The notes under the pieces are model-generated. The model worked only from the letters and a program-made list of their open reading frames with translations, was not told where the DNA came from and did not search any database. The position numbers were made by a program, and so were the translations under genes. From Methylibium sp964616015 (lineage in GTDB: Bacteria; Pseudomonadota; Gammaproteobacteria; Burkholderiales; Burkholderiaceae_C), in assembly GCA_964616015.1 (NCBI GenBank), contig CAZTTC010000203.1, positions 1 through 5,418 on the forward strand: a stretch of DNA of 5,418 nucleotides, given 5' to 3'. Positions 1-5,418 of this stretch are shown here, in pieces. Within the stretch, counting starts at the first letter, position 1. Every line of letters starts with the position of its first letter.

Positions 1-635
1 GGTATGTGCGAAGACATATCGGTGTCGAGCCAGCCGCGGTAAAGCGCGAACCGTAGGAACGCCCGAACTCCACCGACGACTCTGCATGCAGAGTTCGGAC
101 GGCAGGTCTTCGTCGCCAGCCTGATGTGCGCCATGACGTCCGGCGCCCCCACGCTGTCGAACGTCAAAGGCCCGTTGGCGAAGAGGAACGTCAACAGATT
201 TCTGGCCGTGATCCGGTTGGAGCGGATGGTTGCAGGCGCCAGATTGCGCTCGTGGCGCATGTAGTCGACATACTCGGCCTCGATCTGCTCAACCGCAGTT
301 GGAGTGCGCTCAGCTGAGGGTGTGCAGATGATGCCCTGTGCCGCCAGATGCGCGAGCAGCCTTAGCAGCGTCGAACGGTCTTCGGCCCTTGGGGCGCGAC
401 GGCGCCTGCGGCCTCGCAAGAAGGTATCGACCGACTCTTCGGCTACTGCCGCGGCGGCTACGCCGCGTCCGTCCAACCACCGGCTGAAGTCTCCAACCAA
501 CCATGCGGCGCGGCGTCGTGAGTCGCGGCTATAGCCCTTTGCTGCCAATGAATCGATGAAGGAATCGATGCACACGCCCAGCGGGCCCTCGCGCATCCGC
601 ATCAGTGCGCGCGGGCGCACAAACAACTCTTCCAT
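1..635 (-). CDS. Tyrosine site-specific recombinase (integrase), N-terminal part; runs off the left edge
   Basis: The frame is open from an ATG at 635-633 to the window edge, giving 211 complete codons with no stop. An AAGGAG ribosome site (642-647) lies 6 bases upstream of the ATG, which decides the start. Residues about 18-105 form a first helical domain (GYSRDSRRRAAWLVGDFSRW, then an Arg-rich run near 75-80). Residues about 114-205 look like the SAM-like core-binding domain of tyrosine recombinases: YVDYMRHERNLAPATIRSN followed by helices ending RAFLRFALYRGWLDTD. The catalytic domain (Arg, His-x-x-Arg, Tyr) would lie beyond position 1 and cannot be checked. This two-part N-terminus resembles, from memory, the roughly 400-residue integrases found in tandem groups such as recombinase-in-trio (RIT) elements; that assignment is inference. 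It lies 84 bp downstream of the SbcC-like gene on the same strand, so it may be the island's integrase or the first gene of a separate element inserted there. Confidence 0.8.
   Translation of the reverse strand, partial: MEELFVRPRALMRMREGPLGVCIDSFIDSLAAKGYSRDSRRRAAWLVGDFSRWLDGRGVAAAAVAEESVDTFLRGRRRRRAPRAEDRSTLLRLLAHLAAQGIICTPSAERTPTAVEQIEAEYVDYMRHERNLAPATIRSNRITARNLLTFLFANGPLTFDSVGAPDVMAHIRLATKTCRPNSACRVVGGVRAFLRFALYRGWLDTDMSSHI
79..94. repeat. Perfect 16-bp palindrome inside the integrase gene
   Basis: ACTCTGCATGCAGAGT is its own reverse complement. It lies in codons for NSACRV of the integrase and may be coincidental. Confidence 0.8.
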
Positions 636-719
636 GAGGGTCTCCTTCCGGAGAAACCGTCCCCGGTGGAGTCGAACATATGGCAGTGAGGTTCCACCCC
701 TGAACCCGAGTAGGTCGTG
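636..719. other. Spacer between the SbcC-like gene and the integrase, with a weak inverted repeat
   Basis: These 84 bases separate the SbcC-like stop codon (722-720) from the integrase ATG (635). They hold an interrupted inverted repeat, GGTGGA at 665-670 against TCCACC at 693-698. A second short stem, GGTTC (690-694) against GAACC (702-706), overlaps it. Neither has a T-run, so neither is a convincing terminator. If the integrase begins a separate mobile element, its end or recombination site should lie here, but the sequence does not prove one. No promoter was recognised. The integrase frame is the same as the sbcC frame, separated by the TGA and 28 sense codons. Confidence 0.35.
641..654 (-). 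promoter_or_regulatory. Small hairpin covering the integrase ribosome binding site
   Basis: On the minus strand the RNA would read UCUCC-GGAA-GGAGA: a 5-bp stem closed by a GNRA-type tetraloop. The Shine-Dalgarno AAGGAG (642-647) lies half in the loop and half in the 3' arm, and the integrase ATG follows at 635. The ribosome site is clear. A regulatory role for the hairpin is inference, since a 5-bp stem is only marginally stable. Confidence 0.4.
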
Positions 720-3392
720 TCACCGATCGGAAGCATCGATGCCCGCTCGCGGCTCGGCCTGCATGGCGTCAAGGTCGATGACTGCATCGGCCATCGTTGC
801 GAGGTGCGGGGTCTGGGTGATGAAGAACTCCTGCCGGTAGCCGCCGAGCCGAAGGACTTCGCGCTTCATGGCCATGAACATGCGCTTGTGTTCTGGGTCC
901 AGCGGCCCATCGGCCTCGTCGGAGAACAGCGTGTCGAATCGCCGTCCGGTGTTCTGGGCCAAGTACAGGGCGATCGCGCGCGTCAGGCAGGCGTCGATGA
1001 AGGTTCGCTCACCGCCGCTCATCAGGCTAAGGCTCTTGCCACCGCGCGCGTCGGGGCTCAGCGTCCCGGATCCCGACGTGCTATGCCGCATCGCTTCGCA
1101 GGTACCTGCGGCGCAGTTGCAGGGGCGGGGACGTCGGCCGGATCGCGAACTCGGCATATCCGGGGTCTCGGCATAGTGGATCTCATGCCGATCACGGCAT
1201 GAGATCCACACCCGTTCGCCGCCGCTCATCAGCGCGACGCTCTTGGTGTTGCCCGACTCGCTGTCGTGCACTTCGATGTCGAAGCCTTCGCGTGCCTCGC
1301 CCTTCGCCGTTTCGACCTGGGTGCGGATCGCCACCGTGAAGCGCGCGCCGTAGCAGGCCAGCAGCAGATCGTTGGCCAGGCCCGACAGCGCGGGGCCGGC
1401 ATCTTCGATCGCCAGCGCGATGAGCCCATCGTGGCTCATGCAGCGCGCAAACAGCAACCAGTCGGCCAGGCGGTTCTGAACGCGGTCGATGTGCGCGCCG
1501 AGCGCAGAACGCCGTGCCTCGTGGCGCGAACGCTCGGCTTCGGTGGCCTGGCGTTTGTGTACGTCCGCTAGCGCGGCGGAGTGGGCGCGCTCCGCTTCGT
1601 CGAGGCTGCACTCGGCCGATGTGACGTGCGCCGCCGCTTCCACCAGCCGTCGCATATCGAATCGTGGCGGCAGCGACGCCAGCATCTGGTCGATGGCGAC
1701 GGTTTCGGCGCGATGCGCCTCGCGCCGAGCTTGCCTCTGCTGCGCGGATGCTTGCAGTCCGCCAGCGATGGCCTGCCGCTCGGTCCGCTCATCGTCCGAT
1801 TCGCGGATCGACTCGACCAACTGCAAGGCCTTCACTTCCTCCAGCAGTACCGCATGGTCCTCCTGGGCGCGCACCAGCTCGGCTTTGCGCCCGGCCAGCG
1901 CGCTCAGGGCGGTCTGCCTGCTCGCTGCGGCGGCGACACGCTGCTCGGCGTCCCGGAACGCATCCGCGGCGCTCTGCCGTTGCGCCGCCTGCCGCTCGAG
2001 CGGCTCGATATCGCGCAGCACCTGCGCGCGTTCTTGCGCAAGACGTTCGATCTCGCCGCGCGCCGATGGCATCAAGGCGGCGGCCTCGCGGGCGTCGCCC
2101 AGCAGCTGGCAGCGGCCTTGCAGCGGCAGACCACTACAGGGCACCGACCCGACAAGGCCGAACCGACGCGCGAGTTCCTGCGCCCGCAATGCAGCCTTGC
2201 CCGCTGCCTGCTCGATCGCGCCGAGCCGCTGCCTCGCGTGGCTGCACGCATCCCGCGCCCGAGTCGCCTGCTCGACCCCGACTCGCGCCTGCGCCAAGCG
2301 CGCTTGCCATGCGGCGAAGACTCGCCGGGCGAGCGGCAGCCGACGCTCCGCGCGGGCGACACGCGCCGCGTCGGCCACAAGCGCGGCGCAGCGACGCAGC
2401 CGGACCTCCGCCGCCCCGCGCCGCGTCTTGGCGCCTGCGATCCGCTCAGCGACCCGACGATTCAGCCGTCCGGTGCGCTCGCGCAAGTCGACCTGCAGTC
2501 GTTGCCACTCGGCTTCGGATCGCTGCAGTGTCGCCGCGGCCAGGCGCAGGCGGTCTTCGAGCCGCGCACGTTGCTCACCGATGGCAGACGACTGTGATTG
2601 CTCGGCCAGCAGGCGAGCGTGGGCCAGCCGGGCCGCATCGCATCCGATCCGTGCCGCGTCGCGGGCCTTCACCGCCACGGCCACCGCCTGATCGGCGCCG
2701 TGTAATCTGGTGAGGTCGGCTTTCAACCTCGCCTCGTCGACGGCCAGTTCGGACTGCCGCATCCGCAGCGCGCTCAAGCCCGCCTTCAGTCCGCGAACGA
2801 CCTCCTGCGCCCGGCTGCCGAGTTGCCCGATCTCGTCCAGGCCGAGCAGGTCGGCGAGCAGCCCTTTGATCTCGGCGTTGCGGTACTGACTCAGGTGGCG
2901 CCTTCCCTGCGCCGCGAACACCGAAGTGAAGAAGGTCTCCGCGCTGCCGCAGATCGACTCGACGCAGCGCGTGTAGCTGTCGCAGCGGCCGTCCGACACG
3001 GTGCCGTCGGCGATCACCGCGGGCCGCCACGCGCCGTCATCCCAGGCGAACAGATACGCCTCGGTCCGGCGCCGCCCGCCGGACCGGATCACCAGCTCCG
3101 AGCGGTAGCGCCGTCCGTTCATCTCCCACACCAGCGTCTTCTCGCTCTCCGGCAGCACGACATGCTCGTAGTACGAGAAGCCGCCGGGTGCTCCCGTCGA
3201 CGCCCGCGACGGCATCAGCAGATAGGGGTGCAGGTTGTCCATCACGGTGGTCTTGCCGCGCCCATTGACGCCCGAGATGGCCACCAGCGCGGCGCTGGGG
3301 GCCAGGTGCTCGAAGTCCAGTTCCAGGGTGTCCCGGCCCATGCCGTCGCGGATGCCGCGAAAGCCCTTGAGCGTCAGCGAATGGGCTCTCAT
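720..3392 (-). CDS. sbcC: SbcC/Rad50-like ABC ATPase with an internal insert and duplicated signature motif
   Basis: The 890-residue product is an SMC/Rad50-type ATPase that would work with the SbcD-like nuclease encoded just upstream to process DNA ends or hairpins. Visible motifs: Walker A GVNGRGKTT (41-49); Q-loop Gln162 in FAAQGR; long Ala/Arg/Glu-rich coiled-coil stretches on both sides of residues 419-428; a central CSGLPLQGRC (Cys419, Cys428) where Rad50 proteins carry the CxxC zinc hook; ABC signature SGGER twice (723-727 and 792-796); Walker B LFSDEADG with Asp825 and Glu826; and ITQTPHL with Gln860 at the usual H-loop His. The start at 3392 overlaps the SbcD-like stop as ATGA, with GGGAG at 3400-3404. 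The frame is open further upstream, but that region is the SbcD-like gene in another frame. The first signature is followed by about 60 low-homology residues encoded by repeat-rich DNA (1081-1209). Only the second copy continues into the expected helix, DACLTRAIALYLAQ. The gene may therefore be a mosaic or a decayed allele that stayed open by chance. Confidence 0.88.
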   Translation of the reverse strand: MRAHSLTLKGFRGIRDGMGRDTLELDFEHLAPSAALVAISGVNGRGKTTVMDNLHPYLLMPSRASTGAPGGFSYYEHVVLPESEKTLVWEMNGRRYRSELVIRSGGRRRTEAYLFAWDDGAWRPAVIADGTVSDGRCDSYTRCVESICGSAETFFTSVFAAQGRRHLSQYRNAEIKGLLADLLGLDEIGQLGSRAQEVVRGLKAGLSALRMRQSELAVDEARLKADLTRLHGADQAVAVAVKARDAARIGCDAARLAHARLLAEQSQSSAIGEQRARLEDRLRLAAATLQRSEAEWQRLQVDLRERTGRLNRRVAERIAGAKTRRGAAEVRLRRCAALVADAARVARAERRLPLARRVFAAWQARLAQARVGVEQATRARDACSHARQRLGAIEQAAGKAALRAQELARRFGLVGSVPCSGLPLQGRCQLLGDAREAAALMPSARGEIERLAQERAQVLRDIEPLERQAAQRQSAADAFRDAEQRVAAAASRQTALSALAGRKAELVRAQEDHAVLLEEVKALQLVESIRESDDERTERQAIAGGLQASAQQRQARREAHRAETVAIDQMLASLPPRFDMRRLVEAAAHVTSAECSLDEAERAHSAALADVHKRQATEAERSRHEARRSALGAHIDRVQNRLADWLLFARCMSHDGLIALAIEDAGPALSGLANDLLLACYGARFTVAIRTQVETAKGEAREGFDIEVHDSESGNTKSVALMSGGERVWISCRDRHEIHYAETPDMPSSRSGRRPRPCNCAAGTCEAMRHSTSGSGTLSPDARGGKSLSLMSGGERTFIDACLTRAIALYLAQNTGRRFDTLFSDEADGPLDPEHKRMFMAMKREVLRLGGYRQEFFITQTPHLATMADAVIDLDAMQAEPRAGIDASDR
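1150..1175. repeat. Two direct CTCGGCATA repeats, 17-bp period
   Basis: CTCGGCATA occurs at 1150-1158 and 1167-1175 in the same orientation, abutting the hairpin palindrome. The spacing and shared core fit a pair of protein-binding sites, as at transposon ends. That role is inference. Confidence 0.6.
1176..1209. repeat. Perfect 15-bp inverted repeat with a 4-base loop
   Basis: GTGGATCTCATGCCG (1176-1190) and CGGCATGAGATCCAC (1195-1209) are exact reverse complements separated by ATCA. Such a perfect palindrome inside a coding frame is unlikely by chance and can form a strong hairpin in single-stranded DNA or RNA. It encodes the residues from the W after the first SGGER to the H of HEIHY. The outer GTGGATC of the right arm coincides with codons for the conserved-looking VWI. 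Confidence 0.9.
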
Positions 3393-4741
3393 GCATGTGC
3401 TCCCGATGAAACCTCGAGGCAGTCTCCTGCCAGCTCCAACGCCTGCAAGTCGCTCGCCACTTCGCCTGCGGGACGCGGCGCATCGACTTCTGCCGCCGCC
3501 TCCAGTTCGGCCACGGCAGCGTCCACGATCCGCTGCGGCTCGCACGCCGTGAGCTCGTCGAGACACGCCCACAGCGGTTCGGGTCGCGCGCCGACCACGC
3601 CGGCCCAGGCCGCCACCTTGTCCCGCATCGCACCGGCCTGGCCGATGCCGCCGGAACGCACGCGCACCACCGGCAAGATGCGCCCTTCGAACTGCACGCG
3701 CGCGGCGCCGGCCAGCAGTTCGCGCATCGCGGCACGGTCGACGTCGTTGCGCTCTTCTTCGGGCACGCTCCAGCGCAGGCGCACCCAGGCCCCCTCGACG
3801 GGCTGTGCCACCAGCGCGGCACGCAGTGCGCCGAGGTCCGGCTTGCCGTCGAAGCAGATGTCGACCGTGCGCCGCGCCGGCGTCGCTTCCAGGCGGCATG
3901 CAGCGGCGTCGGGGCCGACCTGCCAAAGCAGGAAGCCCTTGTCGCCAGCCTCGCCGTAGTGGAACCGGCCGATCGACCCTGCGTAGGCGATGCAGCGGCG
4001 GCCAGTGCCATCGTCGCGTTCCCAGCACTGGTGGCGGTGAATGTGCCCCAGCAGCACCGCCTGCGCGCCCGCATCGAACAGGCTGCCGGTCGTGAACTCA
4101 TGGTCGAAGCCGGCCATCGGCACGCCGTGCTCGGTGATGCAGCCGAACACCGTGCCGTGAGACACGAGCAAGGTCGGCAGACCAAGCTGGCGTGCCATCG
4201 CGTGGCTCGGTGCGAGCCCACGCAGCAGTGTCGCGACATGTTCGCCGGTTGCGGCGGCGGCGTCAGCGGCCCCGAGAGCCGCTGCGACTGCCGCGCGGTT
4301 GACCGAAGGCAGGCATGTGAAGAGCGCCGCCAGCCCATTCGGCAGCGCGTCGAAGCCCCATCCCGGCGACACGACCCAGTCGCCCGCGGTGGTCAGACCC
4401 ACCTGCCCGATCCGATCAGCCACGTACACGGCATGGCGCCCGCCCAGTTCGCGGAACACGGACAAGGTGCCCGGCGGCTCGTGCGACCAGGTTCCTTGGA
4501 GCATCAGCACGGGGCAGTGATCCGCCAGCCGTCGAACACGCGACACCAGCGCCACCGCTGACGGTGAGTGCAGATCGAGCGCGTGATCGGTGCTGTCGCC
4601 GGAGATCACCGCCACGTTGACGCCGACCTCCACCGCGCGCTCGATCGCCGCGCCAAAGCACCGGTCGGCCTCGGCCAGGGTTCGCGGCCCGTAGTGCAGG
4701 TCGGAGAAGTGCGCCACCCGCAGCGCCGAGCGCGTGGTCAT
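3389..4741 (-). CDS. sbcD: SbcD/Mre11-like metallophosphoesterase (DNA nuclease)
   Basis: The 450-residue protein belongs to the calcineurin-like metallophosphoesterase superfamily and is the likely nuclease partner of the SbcC-like ATPase encoded next. Visible motifs: FSDLHYG (Asp14, His16); ISGDSTDH (Asp49); GTWSHE (83-88) in place of the common GNHD, with His87 retained; VSHG (His195); and LGHIHRH (His233, His235, His237). Residues after about 260 would form the capping and partner-binding region, with no motif I can name. The start is the ATG at 4741, preceded by GGGAGG (4746-4751) and overlapping the upstream stop as ATGA. The longer open frame upstream lies over the preceding gene and was not used. 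Its stop (3391-3389) overlaps the next ATG, so both partners are probably made in coupled amounts. Protein length is close to that of typical SbcD proteins (about 400 residues). Confidence 0.88.
   Translation of the reverse strand: MTTRSALRVAHFSDLHYGPRTLAEADRCFGAAIERAVEVGVNVAVISGDSTDHALDLHSPSAVALVSRVRRLADHCPVLMLQGTWSHEPPGTLSVFRELGGRHAVYVADRIGQVGLTTAGDWVVSPGWGFDALPNGLAALFTCLPSVNRAAVAAALGAADAAAATGEHVATLLRGLAPSHAMARQLGLPTLLVSHGTVFGCITEHGVPMAGFDHEFTTGSLFDAGAQAVLLGHIHRHQCWERDDGTGRRCIAYAGSIGRFHYGEAGDKGFLLWQVGPDAAACRLEATPARRTVDICFDGKPDLGALRAALVAQPVEGAWVRLRWSVPEEERNDVDRAAMRELLAGAARVQFEGRILPVVRVRSGGIGQAGAMRDKVAAWAGVVGARPEPLWACLDELTACEPQRIVDAAVAELEAAAEVDAPRPAGEVASDLQALELAGDCLEVSSGAHA
3400..3404 (-). 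promoter_or_regulatory. Ribosome binding site and ATGA junction of the SbcC-like gene
   Basis: GGGAG lies 7 bases before the ATG at 3392-3390 and inside the end of the SbcD-like gene. The ATG shares bases with that gene's TGA (3391-3389), a classic translational-coupling arrangement. A nearby out-of-frame ATG at 3396-3394 is not used by either gene. Confidence 0.65.
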
Positions 4742-5418
4742 GACGCCTCCCGCAGCGCCGCGGCGACCTTGTCGGCGTAGCCCGGCGCGTCGTTGTGGTG
4801 GCGGTCCAGTTCGTCCCAGGCCCGGCGCCGGCCCTGCGGGTTGAGTTTCCAGCCCGGCCCCCAGCGCCGCGCCGCGTAGGCCTCGAAGTCGGCGGCGGAG
4901 ACACCGAGCCTGCCGGCCAGGGCCAAGACCTTGTCCAGCGTCGGCTCGCCGCGCGACGGAGCCACTTCGGCGTCTGCGACCTCGGTGGGCGCCATGGCGG
5001 GCGTGGTGGACTCGCCTTCCAGCACGCCGCAGGCTGCATGGGCCTGCACGACCACGGCCTCGTCGTCCTCGCGGTCGCGCAGCAGCGCGCTCACGTCCAC
5101 CGGTGCCTCGAGGTCGATGATCCACTGCGGCACCCGCACCGCCCGGCCCTGCTCGTCGATGTGGCTGACCTCCATCAGCCGCTTGGACAGGAAGAACGGC
5201 GTGCGCTGCCGATCAAGAAATCCCGAGATGCGCCCGCCGCGCAGGAAGGCGACGGTCTCGAACTTCTGGATCGCCGCGTTCATCGCGTAGAAGCTGGTGG
5301 TGTGCAGTTCGAACGCGCTCAGCGAGCGGATGCCCGGCACGAAGAACAGGAAGCGGCCCGTCAGGTTGCATTCGCGCTGCTGGTATTCGTGGCAAGCCTC
5401 GGGCTCGCACACACCGCC
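4738..5418 (-). CDS. RDF-like / putative metal-binding protein, 5' end beyond the window
   Basis: The last 226 residues are visible and the frame is still open at the right edge. A GTG at 5412 could start it but has no supported ribosome site, so the gene probably begins outside. A Cys cluster (C-x4-C-x7-C in VCEPEACHEYQQREC) opens the visible part. Next comes a beta-rich stretch including LFFVPGIRSLSAFELHTTSF, then KFETVAFLRGGRISGF and PQWIIDLEAPVDV. This layout resembles, from memory, the phage Gp3-like recombination directionality factor family, whose proteobacterial members are often named 'hydrolase or metal-binding protein'. After an Ala/Glu-rich linker (about residues 118-155 of the visible part), a small helical domain contains VLALAGRLGVSAADFEAYAARRWGPGW. 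The gene overlaps the SbcD-like start, so it belongs to the same operon. A role in controlling excision or in DNA recombination is inference. Cysteines suggest zinc binding. Confidence 0.6.
   Translation of the reverse strand, partial: GGVCEPEACHEYQQRECNLTGRFLFFVPGIRSLSAFELHTTSFYAMNAAIQKFETVAFLRGGRISGFLDRQRTPFFLSKRLMEVSHIDEQGRAVRVPQWIIDLEAPVDVSALLRDREDDEAVVVQAHAACGVLEGESTTPAMAPTEVADAEVAPSRGEPTLDKVLALAGRLGVSAADFEAYAARRWGPGWKLNPQGRRRAWDELDRHHNDAPGYADKVAAALREAS
4746..4751 (-). promoter_or_regulatory. Ribosome binding site and ATGA junction of the SbcD-like gene
   Basis: GGGAGG lies 4 bases before the ATG at 4741-4739, within the last codons of the upstream gene. The ATG overlaps that gene's TGA (4740-4738). 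This fixes the SbcD-like start and indicates coupled translation. Confidence 0.7.

Larger units (their letters stand above)
1081..1209. mobile_element. Putative insertion-sequence remnant or miniature element inside the SbcC-like gene
   Basis: This segment separates the two ABC signature motifs. CTATGCCG at 1081-1088 is matched by its inverted copy CGGCATAG at 1169-1176. CTCGGCATA occurs at 1150-1158 and again at 1167-1175, a 17-bp period. A hairpin palindrome (1176-1209) carries two more CATGCCG/CGGCATG copies. Arrays of short ATGCCG-type repeats near an end are reminiscent of the multiple terminal repeats bound by IS21-family transposases, but no transposase is present and the family is a guess. 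The exact borders are uncertain: the right border falls within about 1203-1209, because GTGTGGATC still encodes the expected VWI after the first signature; the left border is at or somewhat below 1081. No target duplication was identified. Confidence 0.5.

Noticed and set aside
550..570. Direct repeat GAATCGATG within the integrase gene
   Set aside because: It simply encodes the repeated IDSFIDS residues; 9 bp is too short to suggest an insertion duplication without any insert.
669..680. TTCGACTCC on the minus strand resembling a tRNA or tmRNA T-loop (a possible att site)
   Set aside because: Flanking bases do not form a T-stem or acceptor stem, and no CCA end or remaining tRNA body is present.
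690..706. GGTTC/GAACC stem as a terminator for the operon
   Set aside because: Only 5 bp with no T-run after it on the minus strand.
1081..1209. Integron attC site
   Set aside because: No GTTRRRY core sites and no paired L/R box layout; the repeat structure fits a transposon end better.
1489..2713. Long plus-strand open frames opposite the SbcC-like gene
   Set aside because: They are antisense shadows of high-GC coding DNA: Ser/Arg/Ala-rich, no domains and no ribosome sites.
3393..4028. N-terminal extension of the SbcC-like frame up to 4028
   Set aside because: It overlaps the well-supported SbcD-like gene in another frame, is Arg-rich with no domain, and the natural SMC N-terminus (MRAHSLTLKGFRG) begins at 3392.
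4742..5125. N-terminal extension of the SbcD-like frame up to 5125
   Set aside because: It overlaps the RDF-like gene and is low-complexity Gly/Arg/Ala; the phosphoesterase fold starts directly after the ATG at 4741.

Overview
The window is a GC-rich stretch of bacterial DNA in which every supportable gene lies on the minus strand. The base composition, Arg/Ala-rich proteins and gene types suggest a proteobacterium such as a Burkholderiales or Xanthomonadales member (inference, not provable here). The content looks accessory: a genomic island, integrative element or plasmid rather than a housekeeping region.

Read in the direction of transcription (right to left): (1) 5418-4738, the 3' part of a gene for a protein with an N-terminal Cys cluster that resembles the recombination-directionality-factor / 'hydrolase or metal-binding protein' family. 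(2) 4741-3389, a 450-residue SbcD/Mre11-like metallophosphoesterase. (3) 3392-720, an 890-codon SbcC/Rad50-like ATPase. Both junctions are ATGA start/stop overlaps, so the three genes form a tight, translationally coupled operon. (4) After an 84-bp spacer, an ORF starts at 635 and runs off the left edge. It reads as the N-terminal half of a tyrosine site-specific recombinase.

SbcC and SbcD homologs together form a nuclease-ATPase machine that processes DNA ends and hairpins. Next to an RDF-like protein and an integrase, the set looks like a recombination and DNA-processing module of a mobile element.

The most unusual feature is inside sbcC. The ABC signature motif (LMSGGER) is encoded twice, 69 codons apart and in frame, with different flanking residues and different codons. 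Between the copies lies foreign-looking DNA: a perfect hairpin palindrome with 15-bp arms (1176-1209), two direct CTCGGCATA repeats 17 bp apart, and an inverted CTATGCCG pair bounding 1081-1176. This looks like a remnant of an insertion sequence or a small non-autonomous element. It joins two diverged sbcC parts into one open frame, which may or may not be functional. No RNA genes, CRISPR arrays or convincing terminators were seen.
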